Shown here: positions 52,570 to 61,025 of the stretch, piece by piece | Position numbering within the stretch: position 1 is the first letter of the stretch | Layout of the letters: each line of letters starts with the position of its first letter | Source: Alphaproteobacteria bacterium | Lineage (GTDB): Bacteria > Pseudomonadota > Alphaproteobacteria > CACIAM-22H2 | Direction: 5' to 3' | NCBI GenBank assembly: GCA_016793165.1 | Contig: JAEULA010000116.1 | Coordinates: 1-64,000 of the forward strand | DNA: 64,000 bases | The notes under the pieces: generated by a model | The model's database searches: none | Told to the model about the DNA's origin: nothing | Seen by the model: only the letters and a program-made list of their open reading frames with translations | Translations under genes and position numbers: made by a program

Positions 52570-53511
52570 TCAGTACCGGATGCGCGGGTCGACCAGCACG
52601 TAGATCAGGTCGACGACGAGGTTGATCATCACGTAGGCGGCGGCGAAGACCAGGATCACGCCCTGGATGACCGGGTAGTCGCGGCGCACGATCGCGTCGA
52701 CGGTGAGGCGGCCGAGGCCCGGGATCCCGAACACGCTCTCGGTGACGACCACGCCGCCGATCAGGAGCGCGACGCCCGCGCCCAGCGTGGTGACGATCGG
52801 TACCGCCGCGTTCTTGAGGCCGTGCAGCAGCAGCAGGCGCCGCGGCGCCACGCCCTTCGCCCGCGCGGTGCGCATGTAGTCCTGGCCGAGGATCTCGATC
52901 ATGCTGGCGCGCGTCATCCGCGCGACCAGCGCCGTGTAGACCAGCCCCAGCGTCGCGCTCGGCAGCACGATCGAGCGCAGGAACGGCACCGCACCTTGCG
53001 ACAGCGGCGCGTAGCCCTGGACCGGCAGCAGCTCGAGCTGGACCGCCACCGCGAAGATCAGCACGTAGCCGATGACGAAGCTGGGGAACGAGAAGCCGAG
53101 CACCGCGAAGGCCATGACCGCGCGGTCGATCCACGTCCCCGCGCGCCAGGCGGCCAGCACGCCCATCGGAATCGCCGTGAGCACGACCCAGCAGGTGGTC
53201 GTGAGGGTCAGCACGAGCGTCGGCTCGACGCGTTGGGCGATCAGGCGGGTGACCGGAAGATTGGAGAAGATCGAGTTGCCGAGATCGCCGTGCACCAGCC
53301 GCCAGGTCCAGCGCGCGAACTGCACGGGCAGCGGCTCGTCGAGGCCGAGCTTCGCCCGGATCTTCTCCACGTCCTCGGTCGTGGCGAGATCGCCGGCGAT
53401 GATCGCCGCGGGATCGCCGGGGCTGAAGTGCAGCAGCGAGAAGACGATGAGCGCCACCACGCCGACGACGGGCACCGTGGCGAGGACGCGGCGGACGATC
53501 AATCCGAGCAT
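52570..53511 (-). CDS. peptide-type ABC transporter permease, DppB-like
   Basis: A 313-residue permease with the usual VRRVLATVPVVGVVALIVF first membrane segment, FSPGDPAAIIAG, KLGLDEPLPVQFARW and the coupling loop RTARAKGVAPRRLLLLHGLKNA, ending LVDPRIRY. It comes 46 bases after the binding-protein gene; that gap holds a strong hairpin. It pairs with the next permease. Confidence 0.88.
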   Translation of the reverse strand: MLGLIVRRVLATVPVVGVVALIVFSLLHFSPGDPAAIIAGDLATTEDVEKIRAKLGLDEPLPVQFARWTWRLVHGDLGNSIFSNLPVTRLIAQRVEPTLVLTLTTTCWVVLTAIPMGVLAAWRAGTWIDRAVMAFAVLGFSFPSFVIGYVLIFAVAVQLELLPVQGYAPLSQGAVPFLRSIVLPSATLGLVYTALVARMTRASMIEILGQDYMRTARAKGVAPRRLLLLHGLKNAAVPIVTTLGAGVALLIGGVVVTESVFGIPGLGRLTVDAIVRRDYPVIQGVILVFAAAYVMINLVVDLIYVLVDPRIRY

Positions 53512-53533
53512 CGCGTCCTTGCCGGATCCGCGG

Positions 53534-53557
53534 CGGCGGCGCGGCGCGGCGCCGCCG
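53534..53557 (-). promoter_or_regulatory. intercistronic stem-loop after the second peptide-type binding-protein gene
   Basis: A perfect 9-base-pair stem, CGGCGGCGC paired with GCGCCGCCG, with a GGCGCG loop. It begins directly after the binding-protein stop (53558). No U-run. It is the fourth example in this window of a GC-rich hairpin right behind a solute-binding-protein gene. Confidence 0.65.
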
Positions 53558-55141
53558 TCATCCCTTCTTCAGGTTCCAGAAGACGATGTCCGGGCCGGGG
53601 GCGACGTTGGTGATCGTCTTGCGCCACAGCTTCGGCCACTGGAACTGGCCGACGTTCACGAACGGGATCGATTCGTAGTAGCGGGCCTGGATCGCCTCGA
53701 CGATCGCCTTCTTCTCGGCATCGGTGCTCGCGCCGCCGAACGAGACCCGCAGCTTTTCGAGCTCCTCGTCGCAGGCCCAGCCGTTCCAGTTCTTCCCGTC
53801 GCACGGCGTGGCCATCGCGAAGTTGGTCAGCGGATTGAAGAACAGCATGCCCGGGGCCGCCGTCACGTAGGCGTTCCAGCCGGGCGACCCCGCACCGGGC
53901 GGCTCCTTGCGCTGCTGGCGCGTCGACAGCGTGCCCCAATCGATCAGCTGCAGGTCGACGTTCACGCCCGCATCGCGGAGGTTCTGCGCCGTGACCACGC
54001 CGATCGCATTGAGGTAGGCGATGTCGGTCGGCGCCATCAGCACCACCGGCTCGCCCTTGTACCCGGCCTCCTGCAGCAGCTGCTTCGCCCTGGCGACGTC
54101 GCGCCGGGCGAAGGACTGGGTCGCGACCTGCGTCTCGTTGGGCGAGCCGCAGATCAGGATCGCGAGGCACGGCTTGCCGTACTTCATGTCGCCGACCATC
54201 GCCGTGAGATAGGTGGTCTGGTCGACGAGCATGGCGAGCGCCTGGCGCGCCTTCGCGTTGTTGAACGGCGGGTGGAGCGAGTTGGGCCGCAGCAGGCCCT
54301 GCCATCCCATCGGGTCCATCGCCGCGACGACGATGTTGGGATCGCGGGCCGCGAGCGGCAGCAGGTCGTGCTGCGGCGCCTCGATCACGTCGACCTCGCC
54401 GCGGATCAGCGCCTGGATGGCGGTCGCCTGGTCGCTGATGATCACCCATTCGACCGCATCGACGTTCACCACCTTGCCGCCCGCCCAGCCGTCGGCGGAA
54501 TCGCTGCGCGGCACGTAGTCCTTGAACTTGCGGTACACGACCTTGGATCCGGGAACCCATTCGTTCTTGTCGAAGGTGAAGGGGCCGGAGCCGACGATCT
54601 GGTCCCAGTTCTGCTGCTGGAACGCGTCTCCCTGGACGTCCTTCGCGCGCAGCACGAAGGTCGGCAGGATCGGATTGGCGAGGGTCTCGAGCACGGGACC
54701 GAACTTGGTCTTGAACTTGAGCTCGAAGGTCAGCTCGTCCTTCGCCGTCAGCGACTCCGCGGCGGCCATCATCGCCGTGCCGTCGACGCGGCGCTTGTGC
54801 CAGCGGTTGAGCGAGGCGACGGCGTCGGCGGCCGTGACCGGCGTGCCGTCGTGGAACTTCATCCCCTTGCGCAGCGTGAAGGTCCACAGCATGCCGTCGG
54901 GGCTGCGCGTGAAGCTCTCGACCGCCTGCGGCTTCGGCTGCAGCTTCGAGTCGAGCGCGAACAGCGCGTCGTAGATCATCAGACCGTGGTTGCGCGTGAT
55001 CAGCGCATTGGTCCAGGTCGTGTCGAGGATCTTGAGGTCGGCGTGCGGCACGAAGCGCACCGTCTGCGCGTCGGCGACGAGGGGCTGCATCGACCACGCG
55101 CCGAGTGCAACCGCGAATGCGGTACCGCGAAGCAGAGACAT
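53558..55141 (-). CDS. peptide-type ABC transporter substrate-binding protein (family 5)
   Basis: A 527-residue periplasmic protein. A signal peptide covers residues 1-26 (ending ADAQ). Family-5 features are VRFVPHADLKILDTTWTN, MLWTFTLRKGMKFHDGTPVTAADAV, GSGPFTFDKNEW and KARQALAMLVDQTTYL. It lies 28 bases after the M81 gene, within the operon that also encodes a class III aminotransferase. The cargo may be a small peptide or amino conjugate that the M81 enzyme opens. Confidence 0.88.
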   Translation of the reverse strand: MSLLRGTAFAVALGAWSMQPLVADAQTVRFVPHADLKILDTTWTNALITRNHGLMIYDALFALDSKLQPKPQAVESFTRSPDGMLWTFTLRKGMKFHDGTPVTAADAVASLNRWHKRRVDGTAMMAAAESLTAKDELTFELKFKTKFGPVLETLANPILPTFVLRAKDVQGDAFQQQNWDQIVGSGPFTFDKNEWVPGSKVVYRKFKDYVPRSDSADGWAGGKVVNVDAVEWVIISDQATAIQALIRGEVDVIEAPQHDLLPLAARDPNIVVAAMDPMGWQGLLRPNSLHPPFNNAKARQALAMLVDQTTYLTAMVGDMKYGKPCLAILICGSPNETQVATQSFARRDVARAKQLLQEAGYKGEPVVLMAPTDIAYLNAIGVVTAQNLRDAGVNVDLQLIDWGTLSTRQQRKEPPGAGSPGWNAYVTAAPGMLFFNPLTNFAMATPCDGKNWNGWACDEELEKLRVSFGGASTDAEKKAIVEAIQARYYESIPFVNVGQFQWPKLWRKTITNVAPGPDIVFWNLKKG

Positions 55142-55169
55142 GGCCGTCCTCCTTGTCAGGTGCGATTGA

Positions 55170-56663
55170 TCAGGTCCGCGCGGGATGCGCCTCGTTCCAG
55201 TCGATGGGATAGAGCGGCCGCGTCACCGATTTCAGGACCAGGCGACGCATGTTGCCGCAGGTCGGGCCCGGCGTGTCGGCGACCAGGATGCGGGCGGCAT
55301 GCGGGGCGAAGGCGACGCGGAAGTGCTGCGGCGACTTCACGAAGACGAGCGCGGCGCGCTTGAGCTCCAGGCCGAAGGCGTTGAACAGCCCGGTGTCCCA
55401 TTCGAAGGCCGGGTTGGTGCGCAGCGCGATGCGGATGTCGCCGATGGCGAGCACCGCGCTGGGGCCGAGCTCCACGACCGAGCCCTCGGCGCCCGCGTCG
55501 TACATCGTGAACACGCCGTCGCTGAGCGAGCGCACGGTGGCCTCGACCGTGACCGGCTTGCCGTCGGCGGTGGAGACGCGGTGGCCGAGCGCGAGCCGGA
55601 TCCGGCTTCCCGGCCCGGCCTGGACCGCGGCCTTCACCGCCGCGCCGTCGCAGAGAGTCAGGTAGGTGAGGCGCCCCGACTTGTCGGCACCGAGGCGCAG
55701 CAATGCGGCGAGCACCGCGGCGCTGTCGCCGGCCGCGCCGCCGCTCGGGCTGTCGCCGTTGTCGCTGACGACGGTCGTGCCCTCGCCGCGCAGGCCGGTG
55801 CGGATCGCCTCGTCGAGCGGCACGAGCTCGGGCTCGAACTCGTCGCGGGCCTGCCAGGCGAGTTCGGCGAGATCCTCGGCGACCCGCTGGGCGGCCGCCG
55901 CGTCCCCGTCCGCGCAGACGAAGGCCGCGAAGCCGAGATCGGGCACGTCGAGCCACGGCTGCACCGGGAACAGCGAGGCGTGCAGGCATTCGCCGGCCGC
56001 CTCGCGGCGCCGACCCTCGGCCACGATCCGCGACAGCGGCTCCTGGCGCGTCGTCGCCTTGATCGGGGAGACGATCATGTGGCGCTTGGCCAGCGCCATC
56101 ACGGGCCGGCGCCGGCCCGCGATCGCCTCGAGCAGCAACCGGGCGACGCGCTCGCCGGTCTCCCACATGTCGACATGCGGGTACTCGCGGTAGCCGATGT
56201 AGAACACGTCGGGCTGGATCATCGCCGCGGTGATATGGCCGTGCAGGTCGAGCGACACGCCGATCGGCACGCCGGGCCCGACCACGCCGCGCACGCGGCG
56301 CACGATCTCCGCCTCGGCGTCGGGCTCGTCCTCGACGACCATCGCGCCGTGCAGCGCGAGCGCGACGCCGTCGACCGGGCCGGCCTTGCGCAGCCGCTCG
56401 AGCATGTCGCCCAGGAGCTCGTCGAAGTCCCGGCGCAGGACGACGCCGCTGGCGCCGGCATGGCCCGCAATCAGCGGGACCGCCTCGACGCCGGCCTCGC
56501 GGAACACCGAGAAGAATGCCGGCACCTCGACGCGGGCGGCGCCGTAGCCGGTCAGAAGCTCGTCGCCGCGGCGGAGATAGAAGGCCTTGAACGTATCGAC
56601 GGTGGTCTTGAAGGCGACGAAGGTGTTCGTCTCCTGCATCAGCGACCCGACGGCGATGCGCAT
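55170..56663 (-). CDS. M81 family metallopeptidase (MlrC-like)
   Basis: A 497-residue protein of the microcystinase C (MlrC) family. Visible features are MRIAVGSLMQETNTFV at the start, SLDLHGHITAAM and GYREYPHVDMWETG (probable zinc ligands), SDNGDSPSGGAAGDSAAVL and the C-terminal domain with DTPGPTCGNMRRL. Family members hydrolyse small peptides or amides. The ATG overlaps the aminotransferase stop by one base, so the two are coupled. Confidence 0.87.
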   Translation of the reverse strand: MRIAVGSLMQETNTFVAFKTTVDTFKAFYLRRGDELLTGYGAARVEVPAFFSVFREAGVEAVPLIAGHAGASGVVLRRDFDELLGDMLERLRKAGPVDGVALALHGAMVVEDEPDAEAEIVRRVRGVVGPGVPIGVSLDLHGHITAAMIQPDVFYIGYREYPHVDMWETGERVARLLLEAIAGRRRPVMALAKRHMIVSPIKATTRQEPLSRIVAEGRRREAAGECLHASLFPVQPWLDVPDLGFAAFVCADGDAAAAQRVAEDLAELAWQARDEFEPELVPLDEAIRTGLRGEGTTVVSDNGDSPSGGAAGDSAAVLAALLRLGADKSGRLTYLTLCDGAAVKAAVQAGPGSRIRLALGHRVSTADGKPVTVEATVRSLSDGVFTMYDAGAEGSVVELGPSAVLAIGDIRIALRTNPAFEWDTGLFNAFGLELKRAALVFVKSPQHFRVAFAPHAARILVADTPGPTCGNMRRLVLKSVTRPLYPIDWNEAHPART

Positions 56664-58012
56664 CAGGCCGCCCCGATGTCCCGCGCCGCCTTCTTCACCG
56701 CCTCGAGCGTCTGGTCCACGATCGCGTCGTCGTGCTCGATCGACATGAACCACGCGCCGCGCTCGAGCGCGCGCACGCCGTGGCCGAGCAGCGCCGTCGT
56801 GAACTTCACGTACTTCGCCTTGTTCATGCGCACGAGGTCGCGGTAGTTGCGCGCCGGCGCGTCGAGATCGAAGGCGACATGGAAGAACTGTCCCCAGCCG
56901 GTGACGACGACCTTGTGGCCGGCGGCGGTCAGCTCGCTGCGGATGCCGTCCATCAGACGACGGCCGCGCCGCTCGATCGTCGCGAACACCTCGGGCGTGA
57001 GCGCGTTCATGGTCGCCAGTGCCGCGGCGATCGCGACCGGCTGCGCATTGAACGTGCCGCCGTGCAGGACGCCCTGGCCGAAGAGGTCCAGCACGTCCGC
57101 GCGCCCCGCGATCGCCGCGACCGGGAAGCCGTTGGCGATGGCCTTGGCGAAGGTCGCCATGTCCGGCGTGACGCCGAAGCGCTGCTGCGCGCCGCCCGGC
57201 GCGAGTCGAAAGCCGGTAATCACCTCGTCGAAGATCAGCATCGTGCCGTGCTTCGTGCACGCGGCGCGGACGCCTTCGAGATAGCCCGGCGCGGCCTGCA
57301 CGGCGCCGGCGTTGCACATCGCCGCTTCCATGATGACGCCGGCGACGTCGCCGCGCGCCAGGCGCTTCTCGATCAGGTCGAGGCGGTTCCACGACAGGAT
57401 CTCGATGCCGCCGCCGGCCTCGAGCTCCTGGCCCTTGCTGCCCGCGATGCGATTGGGCGCCTCTTCCGGTCCCGCGGCCTCGAGCGTGGGCGCGTTCGAC
57501 CACAGCACGTTGTCGAACCAGCCGTGATAATGCCCCTCGAACTTGATGATCGTGCGCCGGCCGGTCGCCGCGCGCGCCAGCCGGAACGCCGCCTGCACCA
57601 CCTCGGACCCCGAGGAGGCGAAGCGCATCCGCTCGGCGCAGGGAACCATCTCGCAGACCTTGCGGGCGGCCTGCGCCTCGAGGTCGGTCTGCCCGGCATA
57701 GAGGATGCCGCGGGCCAGCTGCGCCTCGACGGCGCTGCGCACCACGGCCGGATTGTGGCCGAGGATCATCGGCCCCATTGCCAGGTAGTAGTCGATGAGC
57801 CGGTTGCCATCGACGTCGAACAGGCACGCGCCCTCGCCCCGCTCGAACACGAGCGGCGTCGGCGAGATGCCCAGCCGGAAATTGCTACTCACGCCGCCGG
57901 CGAGAAAACGCGAATTCTCTTTGATCCTTCGCGCCGACTCGTCGAAAACACAGCGCTGCCCGGAATTGTGTCCGGGCAGCGCTGCGGCGGCTCCCTCTGC
58001 GTCAGGTGACAT
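56663..58012 (-). CDS. class III aminotransferase, glutamate-1-semialdehyde aminomutase-like
   Basis: A 449-residue PLP enzyme of fold type I. Motifs are DVDGNRLIDYYLAMGPMILGHNP, MRFASSGSEVVQAAFRLARA, EGHYHGWFDN, FDEVITGFR (Asp that holds the PLP nitrogen) and FAKAIANGFPVAAIAG (Schiff-base Lys). Similar sequences are annotated as GSA aminotransferases, but this one sits in a catabolic operon with an ABC transporter and M81 hydrolase, so it more likely transaminates an imported amine. It is the first gene, 56 bases from the divergent IclR start. Confidence 0.85.
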   Translation of the reverse strand: MSPDAEGAAAALPGHNSGQRCVFDESARRIKENSRFLAGGVSSNFRLGISPTPLVFERGEGACLFDVDGNRLIDYYLAMGPMILGHNPAVVRSAVEAQLARGILYAGQTDLEAQAARKVCEMVPCAERMRFASSGSEVVQAAFRLARAATGRRTIIKFEGHYHGWFDNVLWSNAPTLEAAGPEEAPNRIAGSKGQELEAGGGIEILSWNRLDLIEKRLARGDVAGVIMEAAMCNAGAVQAAPGYLEGVRAACTKHGTMLIFDEVITGFRLAPGGAQQRFGVTPDMATFAKAIANGFPVAAIAGRADVLDLFGQGVLHGGTFNAQPVAIAAALATMNALTPEVFATIERRGRRLMDGIRSELTAAGHKVVVTGWGQFFHVAFDLDAPARNYRDLVRMNKAKYVKFTTALLGHGVRALERGAWFMSIEHDDAIVDQTLEAVKKAARDIGAA

Positions 58013-58055
58013 TCCCCCACCCCGCTTGCACGCGACGCGACACTAGGCCATGGAT

Positions 58056-58079
58056 TTCCGGAAGCGAAATGCGCATTTC
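58056..58079. promoter_or_regulatory. paired palindromes between the aminotransferase operon and iclR-type gene
   Basis: TTCCGGAA (58056-58063) and the perfect 14-base GAAATGC-GCATTTC (58066-58079) lie in the short divergent gap; the second spans the proposed iclR start at 58069. They are clearly richer in A and T than the surroundings and fit operators for the adjacent IclR-family regulator, which would control itself and the aminotransferase operon. If so, the true regulator start may lie further in. Confidence 0.45.
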
Positions 58080-58887
58080 ACGAGACGAAACAAACCGCCC
58101 GCCCGCCACCGCTTCCGAGGTGGAACGCGACCCGTACGTGGTGAAGCCGGTGGCCAAGGCCTTGGCCGTGCTGGCATTCATCGAGGATGCGGGGCGCGAG
58201 GTCGGCCTGAGCGACGTCGCGGCGGCGCTGCGCCTGCCCAAGACCTCGGCCTTCCGCTACCTCTACACCCTGACCGCCGCCGGCTTCGTGGCCCACGGCG
58301 ACGGCCGCGACCGCTACCGCCCGGGGCCGCGTCTGCGGCCCGGCGCGGCACCGGACATCAGCGTCCCGCGCCTGCGCGAGCTCGCGCTGCCGGTGATGTC
58401 GGAGCTGCGCGAGCGGTTCAACGAGACGATCAATCTCGGCGTCGCCGAACGCGACCACATCGTCTACGTCGCGATGATCGAGAGCAGCCGCGCGCTGCGC
58501 ATGCAGGCGCGCATCGGCGAACGCCATCCGCTCAACTCGACCTCGCTCGGCAAGGCGATCCTCGCCTTCATGCCCGAGGCCGAGCGCGCGCCGTTGCTGG
58601 CGGCCCCGCTGCGGGCGATGACGCGAAGGACCATGACCGATGCCGGGGCGCTGCGCCGGCAGCTGCGCGACGTCGCGCGGCGCGGCTACGCGATCGAGGC
58701 CGGCGAGAACGAGGAGGGCCTGATGTGCATCGGGGTGCCCATCCTCGATCGCGACGGCCGTCCGGTCGGCGCCCTCAGCATCTCGGCACCCGAGCAGCGC
58801 ATGACGCGGCCCGTGCGCCAGGACATGATCACCGCGCTGCGCAGCGCAGCCGGGCAGATCACGCGGCGGCTCGGCCGTCGCGCCTGA
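58069..58887 (+). CDS. IclR family transcriptional regulator
   Basis: A 272-residue regulator. The winged helix-turn-helix covers about 23-85 (VKPVAKALAVLAFIEDAG; LPKTSAFRYLYTLTAAGF). The IclR effector domain follows, with ETINLGVAERDHIVYVAMIES, HPLNSTSLGKAILAFMP, GYAIEAGENEEGLMCIGVPI and GALSISAPEQRM. The ATG at 58069 follows GGAAG, but a palindrome overlaps it; a GTG at 58138 would give a shorter protein starting at VVKPVAKAL. It probably regulates the divergent six-gene operon in response to a small acid or amine. Confidence 0.87.
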   Translation: MRISRDETNRPPATASEVERDPYVVKPVAKALAVLAFIEDAGREVGLSDVAAALRLPKTSAFRYLYTLTAAGFVAHGDGRDRYRPGPRLRPGAAPDISVPRLRELALPVMSELRERFNETINLGVAERDHIVYVAMIESSRALRMQARIGERHPLNSTSLGKAILAFMPEAERAPLLAAPLRAMTRRTMTDAGALRRQLRDVARRGYAIEAGENEEGLMCIGVPILDRDGRPVGALSISAPEQRMTRPVRQDMITALRSAAGQITRRLGRRA

Positions 58888-58968
58888 GACGGGCGGGACC
58901 GCGACGAGGTCCCGAAAGTAGCCCTGTCCCGTCTGGCGCCGCCCGGTACGCGGTTTAGCGTGGCGGCC

Positions 58969-59481
58969 ATGATCGACAAATCAGCCCTGCAGCGCCGACG
59001 CCGCTCGCCCGACGAGCTCGTTCGCCACCCGCTCCCGCTCGAGGACGCCGCCCGCCACGACGCAATGGCCGCCGAGCTTCTCCACTGGTGGGCGCAGCTC
59101 GCCCCGCCCCGTGCCTATCCCGGCTGGGGTCACACCGCGCTGATCCAGGGGATGGAGCGGCTCGTGCTCGTCGCGATCGTCCGGCGTCGGCGCGGCCGGC
59201 ACCTGTCGCTGACCCTCGATCGCGGCGCCATGGGCCTCGGCGGCGGGTCCATCCCGATCCGCACGCGTTGCGACGCCCTGGCGCTCTTCAAGGAGGACTG
59301 CACCGACTGCGCGCTGAGCGGCAGCCCGGCCTATCACGCGATCGGCCTGCCGGGCGGCCCGCCGGTGTGCCGGCGCGTGATCCTGCCCTTCGCCGCGGGC
59401 GACGACGTCGGCGAGCGCCTGGTGATCGGGCTGGAGTCGGGCCCCGCGCGATGGTCGAACCCGGGTGGCGTGCTGAACTGA
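58969..59481 (+). CDS. uncharacterised protein, possibly PAS-like
   Basis: A 170-residue protein with no sure family. It has Arg-rich N-terminal residues, then LLHWWAQLAPPRAYPGWG. A central sheet-like part follows with RGRHLSLTLDRGAMGLGGGS and a CTDC pair. The end VCRRVILPFAAGDDVGERLVIGLES resembles the last two strands of the PAS-like domains common in alphaproteobacterial orphan proteins. The ATG at 58969 is used; a GTG at 58960 is possible. It has no membrane segment or signal peptide and is 81 bases after the IclR gene on the same strand. Function unknown. Confidence 0.5.
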   Translation: MIDKSALQRRRRSPDELVRHPLPLEDAARHDAMAAELLHWWAQLAPPRAYPGWGHTALIQGMERLVLVAIVRRRRGRHLSLTLDRGAMGLGGGSIPIRTRCDALALFKEDCTDCALSGSPAYHAIGLPGGPPVCRRVILPFAAGDDVGERLVIGLESGPARWSNPGGVLN

Positions 59482-59734
59482 AGCGAAGCGATATCGCCGT
59501 CGCCGGCATCATTGAAGAGTGGCCGCAGGAGCGGGGGTGCGACGAGCCGGCAGGCCGCCGGCCTGGGCCGTCGGGTCCATGTCGGCCGCCGCGATGCGGC
59601 GCAAGCTCGCCGCCGCAGCAAGCTCGGCATTTCGCACGCAAAGCGCCGCCGGGGGTCGCGATGGTCGTCGAGGCGATCCCGCATGGCCACCAGGTGGTTT
59701 CCGGCGATCGCGCGCCGACGTCGTCGCGGCCGGA

Positions 59735-60700
59735 TCAGCGCGCGTGGTCGGGGCGGCGCAGCAGCTCGCTGTAGAGCTCGCCGAGCCGTTGCGACACGGG
59801 GCCTGGAAGCGCGCCGGCGCCGATGCGCCGGCCGTCGATCGTGGACACGGGCGTCACGCCGCCGAAGGTGCCCGTGACGAAGGCCTCGTCGGCGGCATAG
59901 GTCTCGGCAAGGGTGAAGTCGGTCTCCTCCACCGGAATGGCGTTCGCGCGCGCCACCGCGAGGACGTTGGCTCGGGTGATGCCGCAGAAGTTGAAGCGCC
60001 CGGTCGACGTGCGCACCACGCCGTCCTTGACGATGAAGAAGTTCGTCGAGTTGCAGCTCGCCACGAAGCCGTGGGGATCGAGCATCAGCGCCTCGTTGGC
60101 GCCGGCGCGGATCGCCTGCAGCAGCGCCTGGATCAGGTTCAGCCGGCTGTGCGAGTTGAGCCGCAGGTCGAAGACGTCGGGCGTCGAACAGCGGAAGGTC
60201 GAGGTGAACAGCGTCATGCCGCGCTGCTTGACCGAGGGATCCGGCACCTTGTGCTCGGCAACGATGACCAGGGTCGCCGGGCCGATGACATTGCGCGGGT
60301 CCTGATTCGGCGTGTGCTTGGGACCGCGGGTGACCATCAGGCGGATGTGCACGCCGTCGTGCATGCCGTTCGCGCGGCAGGTCTCGTGCAGGGCCGCCAC
60401 GAGCTCGTCGCGGGTTCGTCCGATGTCGAGGTCGATCGATTTCGCGCCATCGAGAAGGCGGGAGATGTGCGCGTCCGCGAACGCGATCCGGCCGTTCACC
60501 TGCCGGAATCCCTCCCAGATGCCGTCGCCGAGCACGAAGCCCGAGTCGAACACCGACACGACCGCCTTGTCGCGCGGCACCATCGCGCCGTTGATGTAGA
60601 CCAGCACGCCCGCGTTGCGCGGATCGTCGACATGGGTCTGCGCGCCCTTGGATTCCATCTGATGGCTCTCGCTCTCGCCGATGAGTGGCAAGGCCTCCAT
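59735..60700 (-). CDS. class IV aminotransferase-fold protein lacking the PLP lysine
   Basis: A 321-residue protein clearly of the BCAT/D-amino-acid aminotransferase fold: FDSGFVLGDGIWEGFRQVNG, HISRLL (phosphate-binding Arg), EALMLDPHGF, STNFFIVKDG and TGTFGGVTPV (phosphate-binding loop). Where the family has the Schiff-base Lys, this sequence reads LRLNSHSRLNL with Asn (N182) in the aligned position and no Lys nearby. The Glu that holds the PLP nitrogen aligns with S215 in VASCNST. Standard transamination is therefore doubtful. The ATG at 60700 has GGGGAG upstream; a GTG at 60706 is the alternative. Confidence 0.82.
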   Translation of the reverse strand: MEALPLIGESESHQMESKGAQTHVDDPRNAGVLVYINGAMVPRDKAVVSVFDSGFVLGDGIWEGFRQVNGRIAFADAHISRLLDGAKSIDLDIGRTRDELVAALHETCRANGMHDGVHIRLMVTRGPKHTPNQDPRNVIGPATLVIVAEHKVPDPSVKQRGMTLFTSTFRCSTPDVFDLRLNSHSRLNLIQALLQAIRAGANEALMLDPHGFVASCNSTNFFIVKDGVVRTSTGRFNFCGITRANVLAVARANAIPVEETDFTLAETYAADEAFVTGTFGGVTPVSTIDGRRIGAGALPGPVSQRLGELYSELLRRPDHAR

Positions 60701-60706
60701 TACCAC

Positions 60707-61025
60707 TCCCCATCAGTCACGGGTATGGGGCGTCGGCGGACTTCCGCGCGACCAAGCGGTTCGAGGCACACCAGCTCTTCGCCATTGGCGCGCGTGCCGG
60801 CGGCACCCGTCGCGGCCGGCGAATTCCGCGCCGACGACGGACCGTCCTCCCGTCGGCGACATGAAAAGGCGCGCGGCCATGCGGGCCGGACATGTACGCT
60901 ACCGTGAGCCCGATCGGACGCATCGCCGGGACGTACCGGCGCGTGCGCTTCGTCGTGGACGCGGCGAGTCCGGACCCGGTTGCAGCGCGGCCACCCGCAT
61001 CGGAGCCGATGGTTGGAGGCGTGAC
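60707..61025. other. divergent intergenic region, no gene
   Basis: These 319 bases separate the class IV aminotransferase-fold gene (minus) from the flavoprotein gene (plus). A plus-strand open frame in phase with the flavoprotein runs through it, but it is Arg/Pro-rich and unlike the family N-terminus, so I regard it as non-coding. No strong palindrome or promoter consensus stands out. Confidence 0.45.

Noticed and set aside
55170..57827. An 885-codon fusion of the M81 protein with the aminotransferase region
   Set aside because: The upstream half is a shifted frame of the class III aminotransferase; the M81 start at 56663 overlaps the aminotransferase stop by one base as a normal coupled pair.
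56663..58012. Assignment of the class III aminotransferase as hemL in tetrapyrrole synthesis
   Set aside because: The motif set fits the GSA aminomutase-like group, but the operon (ABC importer, M81, SDR, IclR) is catabolic; the heme-related genes in the window form a separate operon 25 kb away.
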